From Amblyornis subalaris (taxonomy: Eukaryota > Chordata > Aves > Passeriformes > Ptilonorhynchidae): a DNA stretch of 64,000 nucleotides. The position numbers were made by a program, and so were the translations under genes. The notes under the pieces are model-generated. The model saw only the letters and a program-made list of their open reading frames with translations, was not told the origin of the DNA and made no database searches. The DNA is taken from positions 4,652,486 to 4,716,485 of the forward strand of contig JACAXG010000052.1 in assembly GCA_018881555.1 (NCBI GenBank). The letters are read 5' to 3'. This document shows positions 49,222-61,510 of the stretch, piece by piece (the stretch's first letter is position 1; every line of letters begins with the position of its first letter).

Positions 49222-50369
49222 TCACAGAATGGTTGATGTTGCAAAGGACCTCCGGAGGTCATCTGGTCCCACAGCGTGCTCAAGCACCTAAACCCAGTCA
49301 GTACCCAGGACCATGTCCAAATGGCCTTGAATATCTCCAAGGATGGAGACTTCACAGTCTCTCTGGGCTATCTGTGCCAGGACTCAGACATTATCACAGT
49401 AAAAAAAACAGCAAAACAGTTTCCTGATGTTCAGAAGGAAATTCTTGTGCTTCAGCTTGTGCCTATTACCTATAGTCCTGTTGGTGGGAACTACTCAAAA
49501 GATGCTGCCTTCATCCCCCCTTCATGTATTTATATACGTTGATAAGATCTCCTTGTGAACCTTCTCTTCTCCAGGCTGAACTGTTCTAGAGCTCTCAGCT
49601 TTTCTCTATAGAAGAAATGCTGCAGTGCCTTAATCGTCTTTGTGTCCCTTTGTTGCACTCTGCAGTATGTCCATGCCTCTCTTGTACTGAGGAGCCGAGA
49701 ACAGGACACAGCAGTCGAGTGTGTCTCACCAGAGCTGAGTAGAGGGAAAGGATCATCTCCCTCTGATGCCAGTACTTTGCCTAATGCATCTCAAGATAAA
49801 ATTAGCCTCTGTGGCGAGGGCACAATGCTGGTCTTGTTCAGCCTACTGTTCATCAGGACTTCAAAGTATAAATTTACTTTCTGTCTAGTTGATTCTCAAC
49901 ATATGGGGCTGGTCCTTCCTGGGTGCAGGACTTTGCACTTTCCCATGTTGAACTTCACAAGATTCCTGTTAACTCACTTCTTCAGCCTGCTGAAGTTCCT
50001 CTGGACGGCCACAAGACCCTCTTGCGTGTCAGGCACTCTTCCCCAGTTTTGTGTCATTACCAAACTAGGTCACATTGTTGTGTCATCCAACTCATTTCAT
50101 TAATGAAGATTTAAAACAGGATTTACCCTTGGGGTACACCACTTGTTAGTGGCCTCCAACTAGACTTTCTGCTACTGATCACCACCCTCTGGGTCCAGCT
50201 CCTCAGCTGATACGTGTTCTGCTCATCCAGCCACTATTTCATCAGCTTCTCCACGAGGATCTTATGGAAGACCAAAAGCCTTACTAAACTCAAGGTAGAC
50301 AACATCCAGTGCTGTCCCCTCATCCACCAAGGCAGTCATTTCATGGTAGAAGGTTATCAGGTTGAAAGG
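49222..50369 (-). mobile_element. CR1 LINE, 3' half, minus orientation
   Basis: Starts at the reversed 3' end (gtcacagaatggttgatgtt) and runs through the 3' untranslated region and second open frame on the minus strand. Near 50262-50369 the minus-strand frame reads NLITFYHEMTALVDEGTALD then VVYLEFSKAFG, the reverse-transcriptase palm block. The catalytic-block region upstream of it is decayed. The element ends abruptly at 50369 against the start of a family T LTR. The missing 5' part may therefore have been lost at the LTR insertion or lie beyond it, but it is not seen on the far side. Confidence 0.93.
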
Positions 50370-51150
50370 TGTATTGAGTTCATAAGGAAATACCTTTGCA
50401 GCTGAAGGTAGCAGGAATAACATCCTGGGGAAGAGGTCAGGTGTTGTCCTTTCTAAGACACTGTCAGTTCCAGCAGGCTCTGCAATGGACTCCCTACAGT
50501 GAACTTGATGGGGCCTTTGTGAAAAGATATTTAAGAAAAGACAGAAAATAGTGGATAGAGAGGAACAGGAAACAAGACCAATATGAAGCAACAAGGGGAA
50601 CACCAAGATAGAGGAGCAGGAGGTGGCTGCATGACAGGGTAGCCATACTTTCCAAGGGCACAGCAGTTTATGGGAAAGCCTACACTGGAGCGTTCCAAAG
50701 GGAGTTAGTCCTGTGGAGCACACGTGTTGGAGCATAGGAAGAGTGGGAAGGAAGAAGAAGCTTCTGCATCCTGACTGCAACCCCCACCAACCACCCCAGT
50801 GCCATCTGTTGACTCACTGAAGTGACTAAAGCGGCTGAGTGTTACATGATAGTAACAAGACAGGTGCTTGGAGTGAAGTTGAGCCTTTTGTGTTATATGT
50901 CAAATCTACTCTTTAAGTACAAAAGGGCATAAAAGGTGTAAATACTTTTTCTCATTATGGTTTTTAGGGTTTTGGTTTGTTTTTTTTCCCCTTCCATTAT
51001 TCTAATTAGTAATCAAATATTTCTTTTAATTTGCAATAAATAATGTTAATTTCCACGTGTTGCCTGTTTTGCTCACTACAACAACTGGGAAGTGATCTGT
51101 GTGTCTTAATCTTGACTCCAGAGCTTTCTTGTTCCTATTCTTCTTTTTTT
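50370..51150 (+). mobile_element. ERV LTR, family T, plus orientation
   Basis: Starts tgtattgagttcataagg at 50370. Read as the reverse complement it matches the 20 kb and 37 kb copies: the aactcaataca end (20761), the repeat units (tggagc, tccaaaggga, near 50690-50730), ggagtgaagttgagcc (50871, complementary to the ggctcaatttactcc block at 20257), and the AT-rich block with AATAAA at 51035-51040. It then runs through a gttttgctcactacaacaac block (51069) into a diverged end around 51150. AATAAA in the expected place fixes the orientation of this family. A matching target duplication for aaagg (50365-50369) was not found, because the far end is decayed. Confidence 0.75.
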
Positions 51151-54100
51151 CTACCTGCTGCATTGCTTATTTTCTCCAATTAACTACCATACAATCTTTT
51201 ATTTTGAACTGTTTAATGAAAAACTCAGAACACTTCAAAAAAAATCAGTGTGATTACTCCAAACTGCTTGTCTCAGGGTGCATCACTACACTTACATGGT
51301 ATGAGACTCAAGTGCCATCATATCATTTTTAAATTAAGTAATTGAACTCTCTCTTTCTATCACTTAATAATTTTTTTTTTCTTCACTAATGCATCTTTAT
51401 TAATCAGCAGCACAAAGAACTTCAGATTTTTAAATCTCACCGATTTCAGGAATAATTTGTAGGTCAGGATTTGTTGAGTCATTATAATGTATTCTTTAAG
51501 AGAAAAGAAATATGAATGAAAATAATTCACATAATACATGCAAAAGAATGGTATTGCATGTTTTAAAACTTACAAAATGGAACATAATTTTCTATCATGT
51601 AGTAGCAGTTGAAATAGTTATCTCATTTATTTTCAGAGGTATCACCCTCAAAAAATGGTTAGTAATTTTAAGTAATCAATCAGTTCTGCTGGGGAATCCT
51701 AATGACATCATAAACTATGACAGAACATTGTAGGTGGTTATTTAATCACTATCTTTTTCAGCTGAAATTTCATAGTGGAGGAGATGAGACAGAAAAGAGG
51801 AACTAGAAATTGTGAGAGGAAGTGTACAATATCTCTGTGTAGTCCTTGTGGAGACAGTTGGAGGAAATAGGGTCATCCAAAGAGAGTTATATATAATTTT
51901 ATACTTTTCTGTTTCATTACATCACTGATTTTAGAAGAAGCCAAGGCATATATGTAAATATTTTGGCCCAATTTTGTATACAATCTACTCATTGTTTCCA
52001 CTTGCCACATTCCATTCATGGAAAAGATTTGATACGTATGAATCAATTCCTTTTAGAGGAAATGGAACTGCAAGCTCTTCTCTAAAATATGCTGCTCACC
52101 CTAATGGAGAAAAGGGACCTTTGAATCAATGACTAGACTTTTCAACATCTTTTGCTAAGTGTTCGAGGGATATTCAGTCCTACCAATTAGACTACACCTA
52201 GTCTGACAAAAAACCACTAAAGTAAAAATTGAGTAGATATAAGTAGCTTAGAAGCAATCATTTCAATCTTCCAGGCTGTTTCTATTGAGCCAAATTACTT
52301 GGCACTATAGGCTTTTCCTATGGTGGATACCATGATAGGCTAAAGGTACCATGTAATCTGAAAATTATAGACCATAAAGACTTAGTTCTGTGCTTCTAAT
52401 CTTTTCCTTTAGCTACCACAGCCCATAAAATTCTCCTCTTTCCACACTCCCCCCAAATATTCTGATGATATGGTTTAATTTTTCTTATTTATCTAATCAC
52501 TCACTAGTTACCCTGTTAATATTTCTGCCAATAATTTCCAGTAGAAACAGACTTTTATGAAGCATTATTTTCCTCTACTAGAGCCCTTTTCACCTGCAAT
52601 TTTAAAGACTCCTGCCATGCAGAATGGCTGCCTGCCATCTGTTTGCAGGGAGGAAGAAAGCATTTAATAATTCATAGGATGGATGACAAATAATGTTTGA
52701 CATTTTCCTCTGATTGCAATATACTTGAGAAAATATTTTATGTTTGTAGAAGTCATTCTATCGTTCAGTGCGTAGGAGAGTTTTACTTGTCACTCAAATA
52801 ATCCAGAGGCAACAAGATCAATGGAATAGCAGGCTTTCTAAAGTTGTTGTGGGGTGTTTTAGCAGCAATGGTCCTAATAATTCTATTAGCAGTGAACATC
52901 TTCAATTAATAATTAAACGCAATCAAACTTCACATACCTCAAAATAGGCCTAATGATATGGCATGGTCAAGCTCAAATATACAGATTTTCAACACAATGA
53001 AAAATTTCATTTCATAAATCAAGGAAAATAAATCTGATCCTTTTATTTTAACAGTAGACTTGAATAGAAAACAGACTAAATAGAAAACAAATTTCACTGA
53101 AAATAATGTTTTTCAAATTCAAGCCTGTGGCAGTGAACCAGGATATATATTTTCAGTAATTTTTCAGATCTATGCATAGATCACATCTTCCAGTGGCTGT
53201 CAAATAATTGTGAAAATTTAAAAGGCCTGATAATACAAAAGGAGTCTTGCTGGGGCAGGAGGTGAGATTTAACTATAGAACATAGTTAATCCCATCTCAT
53301 AAGGATGTAAATTGCGTGACTTATTAAAAATTATTTCTGTTACCATCAAAATTCACATTTACAAATGTCTGTTTAGAAGCATTTCTCTGGATCTTCTGAG
53401 GGTCTGTGTTTCTTCAGTTAGCAACGGGTAAACTGACTTGAAATGGATATGTAAATTCTTTCAAGCTTCTTTTGATCTGAGTTCAGTTCAAAAGTCACTT
53501 GTCTTTATAGAGAGAAGAAATAACTTTCATACTCACCATTACAAAATATAAATGCTTCATATATACTGGTCCTTAAATAAATAATTTATCTTTCCCGTCT
53601 TGAAGTGCATATTCACATTATTTGCAAAAAATTAGGAGAAAAAAGAAAAATTGTATGCAAGTCAAAGCATACTTACATCATATAGTCAGCTATCATGAAA
53701 AAAATTAAAAGTTCATTTGTTACATTTTTATTTCATTTATGACTGCATTGTAGATAGAATGCAAGATAGTAATCAACAAATAAATATACCAAAAAACCCC
53801 ACAGAATATTAAGTCAGAATAAAAATGGTTGAGAGATGCATAGATTTTCAAAAAAAGGACAGAATACTCAAAAATGACCAGTAGGACAAGACTTTAACTT
53901 GTCAAACTCAACAATTGCAAATGCTTTTAGAGTTTTTGTTTAAAGATTAGGTGAGATTTTTAAATGTTTTCAGATAGATTGGCTGCTAAATGCTACCATA
54001 GTTTTTCACTGCCGTTTCAATTAGTAGCCTCTTAGTGATTTCTCTCAAAAGGTGAAAAGCCAAAATTGTTTCTGCGTGGTTTTTATGTTCTTACAAAAAC

Positions 54101-55689
54101 ATTATTGTCAACTAAATACAACTGATTTTCTTTAGACCACTCTAAGATTATTTTTAATTTCTTGCTTAATAAACATACTTAGTTGAGCTATATTTTCAAA
54201 GCACATACTGAAATAATACTCAAAGGAGTTCTGAAATAGTTTATTATTTCAGACATGAAAACTGTTAAAATTGTGAAATTGTACAAATGAGCAAAGTTTT
54301 AAGGAAATTACTACACTGCTTAGTTTTGAAATGTCCGATTAAGAAAAAAAGTTGCTATTTTAAAGAAATCATATTTCTTTACCTGTAACTTTTTTCAGAC
54401 ATGATCAGCATACCTGGATTTTTAATTTTTTTAATAGCTTTACACTTAAACCTTTTTACTTATAATATCACTATTTGGTATGTCTACTGAAATTCTACTG
54501 AAATGTCTACTGAATTTCTTATTGCTTTTCTGTTTAAATCAGAATCTATTTATATGGCACAATTTTGTCTGTATTATCTAAATTATGTCAGCTAAATTGC
54601 TGTGTTTATGACCTCATAATCTATAATGACAATTGTTCAGAATACGACAGCAGACACAAGCATGCATAAAGATAGAGCAAAAAGTAAGAGCAAAATTCAT
54701 TTTTTTGCTGCTGGAAGATCATGGGGAAAATATTTAGTCATCCATCAAAGTACAAGGGTACTTTTTACTGCAATTTACGTGATATATCATCTTCTTACTG
54801 AAAAAACTTTAAAATTACCAAAAGCCCATTGCCTTCCACATAGCTGTTGTCATAGAAAATGACAACACAAGAGAAAACAAAAGCATTTCTAGAAAAAGGA
54901 CAGATGAACAAATTATGTTTTTTTGCTTTCTTTGTTGTTATTAATTTTAGCTGGTTCATGAGAAGAAATAAGTCTAGCTAGAAGAACTGCAACTTTTCTC
55001 ATTCTCTGCGTCATCAAAGGCACTTCATTTTGAAGAGTAAAACGATTGCATTTTAGGAATACAAACTAGATGTTAAATGTTAAAAATTAACAAGATTTCC
55101 TTTCTTCAAAGTTTTTGAGGGCTTTTCTGCTCTTTGGGGGATTTGCCTTTCATTTTGTAGCAACCTGCTCAGAATGCATTTCCAAAGCTGGAAATGTGAT
55201 GACAAAGTTAACTGAGTAGAATCAATTTTTGAAATCATTAACCATTCTTTATATCCTTCATTGGAAGCATGTATTGTTTCTTATATTTTAACAGTATCAT
55301 ATTCCACTCTGGTGGATTTGAATATTAATTTCTAAGACAATTAGTGTTTTATATGCCCCAATTAAAACCTGAATTCTTAATGGTACCGTTAATTCTAATT
55401 TTCATTAGGAAGTTTCAGATATGGGAATGATGGGCACACATTAAGTTCAGTTTCTTTCTAACAGAAGGTACAAGATTTGTTTTATTTTTATTTTATAAAA
55501 ATGCAGTATTATAGTTTCCTTTATGTTTCATGGGTTTCTATGTTGCCTGACAAATATGCATGTAAGTATCAAAAATATCCTGGGTTTCTGAGCACGTAAA
55601 AGTTGGTTCAAACTGACTTTGTTTTCTTTTTCTTCTCAGCTTTATCATCTATATCAATTACACACTGCCATTTCTTTTTTCTTCTAGTC
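51151..55689. other. Long AT-rich interval without recognised elements
   Basis: About 4.5 kb with no known transposon and no supported gene. Short direct repeats of tctactgaa occur at 54482-54515. This is one of the longest repeat-free stretches in the window. Confidence 0.5.
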
Positions 55690-56000
55690 TTTGTACCCCT
55701 GTTATCCCAGTTCATTATATTTACTCTGGCACTAATCTCTACTAACCCATAGTTTACTGGGATTGTAAATATTTTTTATTTGCTTCGTAATGATACCTTT
55801 CCACCCTTCTTTTATATAGATTGTACTAATCTGTATTGACATCCCAGTTATAAGGATCTTCTCACCAGGTTTCAGTCATGCCTACAAGATCACAACCACC
55901 ATCATTTAGCAATTTTTTTTCAGTATTTTTGGTTGTTTCTCATTCTTCCAGAATTGTGTAAAGGCACTTTAATACAGATATTTGTTGAGTCTTCAGGTTC
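55690..56000 (-). mobile_element. Probable ancient CR1/L3-like fragment
   Basis: The stretch ccaggtttcagtcatgccta (55866) with the following acaagatcacaacc, and the later gtgtaaaggcactttaatac, follows the order of the reversed 5'-half region of old reptilian CR1 elements. No frame is retained and the boundaries are approximate. Confidence 0.45.
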
Positions 56001-57774
56001 TTCCATTCTTTTGGCAAATGCATCTGCTGATTTATTACTGTGATACCGAAGATGCCAAAAGCCTAGCAGAACTTAAAAGACTAGATTTTTATAACAGATA
56101 ATATTTGACAGATAATAAAATCTACAGTTATGTAATGCACAAAACAACCCCCCATAAACCTTCTTGCATCAGGGTTTAATCAGATGCTAGCTACCTCTTT
56201 CTAGAAATAAAATTTCCTTAACACAGAAGTACCCATTAGGGCATATAAAATTCAGTGTTGCTCCTAATACAAGTAGTGGGATACAAGCTATGGGGAGTAC
56301 CTTGGCACGTTTGAAACTAAGATCTATTTGGGTGCCTAAGGAGAGGCCTATTTTTAAGGATTTTCACCTACAAGCTAAGAAGTCCTGTTCTGAAGTTATG
56401 CAGTAAAATTAACTGACAGCATTGTAAGTTATGTTGTGATGTGGAAACAAAATAAATTGACACTGGAATTTTTCTTCTCAAAAATATTTTTGATAGCATT
56501 TTCGATGCTCCATGTGCAAGACTTAGTATGTAACAGTAAAAGGTAGAAAGAAATGAGCAAGACAGAAATCCAAATTCTGCATCAATAAAGGTTGCTCCTG
56601 AGCAACACCAAAATTGATCCTACTCAGTGATAAGGATAAACTTCATTTTTCTTTGTAGTCACTCTTTGTTTGTTTACAGTTTTGGTTTGTTTTCTCAGAT
56701 ACGTTATGGGAGTTAATTCATTCAAATGTGACTCACCAAATATGAGTACTTATATCTATATCTTGACTATCTCTGTCATTTTTTCTTCCACATAAGTAAA
56801 CTATTTTCCTATTTAGAACTTCAATTCACTGTAGATTTTTTGTTTCTTACTGTGGATGTCATTTATGTTAAAAGAAGCTTTTTGCTGATAGTTGCGGTTT
56901 GTTTCATAGTCAACATATAGTAGCCATTCAAAAAACAAAATTTTTTCTCTGTATAAATTATTTCATTTTCATTTCTTTATCAAAGCCCCTTCATTTACGG
57001 AGATAACAGTAAAATATTTTTAGTATAAACCAACCTGGTTTTTTTAAGTGTTTGGACATTTCTACATTAATCCTAACTCTCACATCATTCTGAACCAGAG
57101 CTTTCAATTTAACATGTATTTGAACCACTAAATTATGGCTTTTTTATACTACATACAGATAAGAGGATCCATTTTGTCCTTCCATTATAAGGTAGCTTCT
57201 AAACTGTCCTGCACATCTTTCTACCAAACAGACAGTGGTGTGAGGTCATTCATCATTCTGTATTAGATTCAAGTCAATGCTACCCTTTTCATTCTCCAAA
57301 TATTGGATTGATCACTGATCCCTAAACACAGACAAAAGAACAAATCTTAAGTATAGTCTATGTATACATAGAAAATTAGTGAACAGATATGATTAAAAAG
57401 CCTCACAGAATTTTGAAAATCATATATGAATACAAACTGAGGAAAACCAGGATAACTCAGGCAAAATTTTTTGCTAAGCATAGGAGATGTTATGGTAGCT
57501 AAGCTGCTAATTTTGGTTAGCTTTAGATAGTTAGCAAAGGTGAAAGGTGATAGAACAGATGAAATGCATATATAAGTTGGTAGGTGAAAAGGGTAAATGA
57601 AATAAATCCAGAGCGCACAAAGTGATGATGACATTTCTGCAGTACTTAAGGCAAGATAAAGCTTCAAACAGTGTGTCTGACTCTGAATACATAGATATCC
57701 ATATGGACATACTTGCCTACATTCTCATGTGGATTAATCTTGCTGATGAATTACCAAATGCAAATTGACTCCTA
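56001..57774. other. Unassigned AT-rich interval
   Basis: No gene recognised. A 106-codon minus-strand frame at 57347-57667 is hydrophobic and low in complexity, with no recognisable domain. Confidence 0.45.
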
Positions 57775-58260
57775 TAGAAGAAAATTACTAAGGTTAATGC
57801 CTCTCTGGGGCCCAGGTTAAGGATATTGCTAGGAAACTTCCTAGCCTAGGATGGCCTTCACACTATTTCCCATTATTGCTCTTCCATGTGGGTGGTGATG
57901 AAGTTGCAATGTGTGGTGCAAGGGCAATCAAGAGACTTTAGTGCCTTGGGATGGTTGGTAAGGGAATCTGGAGAACAAGTCATTTATTCCTCTATCTTTC
58001 CAGTCGCTGGCAGTGACATATGAAGAAACAGATGAACCCTGTCTATTAATGACTCCATGACTGGTGTCACTCCCACAGTTTTGAGTTTTTCAATAGTGGG
58101 GTGGCACCCCACTAGTTACATGGCACCAGGACTGCCAGTGGATCCTATGGGATTCATCTTTCTCAAAGGGAAAAGAGGGTCTTTGACAAAGCTTTAAACT
58201 AGACTTGAAGTGGGAGGGGAATAATATCAGTCTTGCCAATATCAAATGCAAATTGAGACA
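57775..58260 (+). mobile_element. CR1 fragment from the 5' part of the element
   Basis: Sequence blocks follow the CR1 5' region on the plus strand: ggtggtgatgaagttgcaat (57891), gggcaatcaagagactttag (57923), tattcctctatctttccagt (57984), ggactgccagtggatcctat (58129) and gctttaaactagacttgaag (58190), followed by the g-rich gtgggaggggaata. This part lies upstream of the second open frame and is absent from most CR1 insertions because they are 5'-truncated. Here it has lost everything downstream. No open frame is kept. Confidence 0.78.
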
Positions 58261-59280
58261 TTGAACCAAGTAGCTTTGCTTTCTCTTGTTACATTTACAC
58301 TCAGATATCTTACAGTATTTACACAGATATCTTTTTCATTGCTTGTTTATTTCTTTTTTAACAAAGCTGATAAACAGAGGGAGAAATATCAAATAATTTG
58401 AAATGTTTTATTTACCCATCCTATACAGTGAAATCCATATTCCATGTGTTTCCACTGTTGGAAATTAGAGAAATAAGGGGATCTTCCATCTTCTGGTATA
58501 TGTATGTTCACCAAGTTCCTATAGACTGCAAAAGGCTGACACTCTCCTTGCTCCAGTTAGCAAGGCTAGAATTGGTTTCAGTGTTTATTCCCACTGTTAT
58601 TTCGAAAAATAAACATGACGATAGGTGACAATAGAGATGATGGCCTCAATTTCATATTACAGCTATTATCAACAAACAAAGGAAAATTAAATTAAAAAAA
58701 ACAAATTAATTAATTACATAAATGAATAAATAACACCCCCAAAACTCCCAAGAGAAGAGCAGCAAATTGACTGTTTTAAGTATCAGTTTTTATCCCTCTG
58801 TAGGAATCTAAAATCTGTCAGAAATTAAATAATAACCTCTTTCTCTGAGAGAAAACAATTTTTTCCTGCATTTTTTTTCTGGCCATTCAATGTTTTCATC
58901 TGTGATAGTCTGTGCTTGATTAATTTTGCAATTGTTCTTAGGATCATAACCTTTAATCTAATCTGCATTTTGCTCTGCTGAGTTCAACTCATATAGAGAA
59001 GAGCTCAAGCATTCAAAATAACACATTTTCATAAAACACTTAAATCTTTTCAGCACCAAGACCTCTGCATCACTTTTTACAAATAATTCTGATCAAGTCT
59101 ACTAAAAAGTGTAAAAAAATTTAACTCCTTCTGCCAAGAAAGCAAATAATAAGATGAAAATTTTTGTTCTCTTTTGCTACCTGTAAAAAGCTTTGTGCAT
59201 ACCCATCAGAGATAATCATCATTTGCTAATCTCAGTTGTGCTGTAGTCTAGTTGATTTCAGTCATTAAAATAAGGAAATA
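58261..59280. other. Unassigned AT-rich interval
   Basis: No gene or known repeat. It includes an A-rich, aatt-rich tract at 58684-58735. Confidence 0.5.
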
Positions 59281-59490
59281 ACACAGAATCAGAACCATAG
59301 AACAATTCAGCTGTGAAGACTTCAGGAGGTCTCTAAACCAACCTTCTGCCCCTAACAGAATTAACTTTGAGGTCACACCGACAGCTCTGGGCTTCATTCA
59401 GTTCGGTTTTGAAAAATCTCTACAGATAGAAACTTCATATCCTCTTCCAGGAGCCTGTTTCACCACTTGACTGTCTTCATTGTTGCTCCA
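59281..59490 (-). mobile_element. Diverged CR1 3' end, minus orientation
   Basis: Begins acacagaatcagaaccatag with the reversed CR1 tail and continues with the decayed CR1 3' order (gaagacttcaggaggtctct, gaaaaatctctacagataga, caggagcctgtttcaccact). Confidence 0.8.
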
Positions 59491-59624
59491 TTAAGGGCAT
59501 GAGACTCTGGAAGAAAATAAACACACTTGTGTTCCAGCTGGTCCTCAGAGATGAGAGAGGCTGGGAGTGGCTGGGCTTAATTTCTGATTATAGCCAATTT
59601 AGCACTAGAAGTTTGGTGGAGTTC

Positions 59625-60190
59625 AAAAGAACTTGCACGAGCACAGATGCACAAATACTGCGATTTACCAATCCAGTACTATAGGTCTGGTCACATCAAT
59701 AAGGACTTTGCACAATCCAGATTCACAAATAATATGGTTTACTGAAGAAACAGGAAAGCAGTTTCAGGATTGCCAACGATAAATGCACTAACTACAGAAT
59801 GATAATATGTGTTGCAACAGAAAGTGTATCAGGACAGATTCTAACAGCACTGTGTATGTTTAAATGAATATTCCTGAGTATGCTCCAATGTTGCTGCAGG
59901 TGCAAAGCTCACCTAAAGGCATCCCTTCAGGAGAGGAGGAGAGTCCCAGTCCATCTACTGATCCTGAATAGGCAGGGATGTTTTCCCCCTTCATTCCTTT
60001 CTGCCCTGAAGCACCCCTTTTATGCCATAAATTTTGGCCCACCCCAATGTTATTGAGCAATCACATATTATAGGTGGGGTTTAGCGACTTTGGTCATACA
60101 TGCATTACACGTCCCATGTTCTCCTTCATTTGCATCCCAAGGGGTTGTGTAAGTTAATATTGTGACCATTTCCTAGTTAGAAAAAGTGTA
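59625..60190 (-). mobile_element. Probable ERV LTR, minus orientation
   Basis: On the minus strand the sequence has an ATTGG box (60044-60048), a TATA-like CATAAAAGG (60017-60025) about 20 bases downstream of it, then gactgggactctcctcctct and a long stretch ending near agtaaaccatattatttgtg (59727-59747). This order is one I recognise from avian ERV LTRs. The ends are not clear and no target duplication was found, so the boundaries are approximate. Confidence 0.55.
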
Positions 60191-61369
60191 AGTCAGCTCT
60201 CCATTATCAATCCTCTACACGGCAGTTCATTTTAATGTCTCAGAAATTTGACAGCGATTCTGCTTCTATGTTTTACTAAGTTAAAAAAATAATACCTGTT
60301 CTATTTAAATTGAATTCTATTATCAATTGAGGAGAACATAGAGGGAAGAAAAGTTAGTATGGGGTGGTTACAGAAGAGGTAGTAGAATTACCTGTAAAAC
60401 CCCACAAATTTAACTGAACACAGTCCTGCCATAAAGTATTGCAGGAAGTACAGGTTCTGGATGATGACAGGAGAGATATGACACACAGACTGTTGAATAT
60501 TGACATGATTTGTCACAGAGATAGCAGCAGGGTTTAGTTTTATTGCTTACTTTCTGTTGAGGAGACTAAGTTTTCAACTCTTTCTTGTCAGGAATTTTCA
60601 TCTTTCAGAAGACATTCCAACCCTTCACAGTCATGGAATTTGTAATGGTTGACTGTGCCTTGAGTTTTCATTCCCAGCAACATTTGTAATTCAAAGTAAA
60701 ACACAGATGTATTTCCCAAATAATATTCAGATGAATAAAGTCATTAAAATATTTTAGTAGCATGGTCTATCATTTTAAGCCATCCAGAATCCTTATAGGC
60801 TTTTTAAATTGTTCACACACATTTAGGACAGCCATTGGCTAAGGAAGCAAATAAGCTGTTTGGGTATTTTAAAAAAGCAACAGAAGGTAATATAGAGAAC
60901 ATTAATTTAATATTGCTTTACATTTTTTAAAGCAACTAAACATCACACTTAACTTTGTAAATGCTTATGTATTCAACATAGCCACTAGTTAAAACAGTAA
61001 ATGTGATACCTTTTTCCTGTAGAAAGCAATAGCACAAGTACATCACATTTTATATGCTGTCATGCTACCTAATCCATGAAAGTAAATAGCTGCTTACGTT
61101 TATCCATGTTTTTTATTCACTGAAGGAACTCGGAATCTCATTCCTGAAGCACTATTTGTGAATTAAACTGTTCTTTAGCATGAAAGAGATGTCAGAATTA
61201 AAGAATATAAATCTCTTTTAATTATTTTCTTAACAATTTTCTTAACATTTTTTTTCAACTAAAGGAGGGAGGGAAAGCATATTGTTTCATGTACTCTTAT
61301 TTAGGTGTCTGCACATTTTAAATAGAATTTCTAGGATAATAGGTTGGGAACAACATTGGCTGTAGGGAG
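60191..61369. other. Unassigned AT-rich interval
   Basis: No gene or known repeat recognised. Confidence 0.5.
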
Positions 61370-61510
61370 GATGAAATAGTGCAATTCAGAAAGCTAGAGA
61401 GTAGGGATCAGGGCAAAAAGCAAGATCCCTGCATAAAGCAATAACCCTGCACTTCAAGAGAAAAGATTTTCCCCAGTTCAGAGATTTGTTTGCAAGTATT
61501 AGGGAGAAAC
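61370..61510 (+). mobile_element. CR1 fragment, early second-frame region
   Basis: Blocks caattcagaaagctagagag (61382), cagggcaaaaagcaagatcc (61409), cctgcacttcaagagaaaag (61446) and gttcagagatttgtttgcaa (61476) keep CR1 order upstream of the reverse-transcriptase domain. It is in the same orientation as, and further 3' in the element than, the fragment at 57775-58260. The two could be pieces of one old insertion opened by later events, but this is inference. Confidence 0.5.

Noticed and set aside
57347..57667. 106-codon minus-strand frame
   Set aside because: The translation is hydrophobic and rich in common AT-driven codons, with no domain. Similar lengths are expected in this composition.
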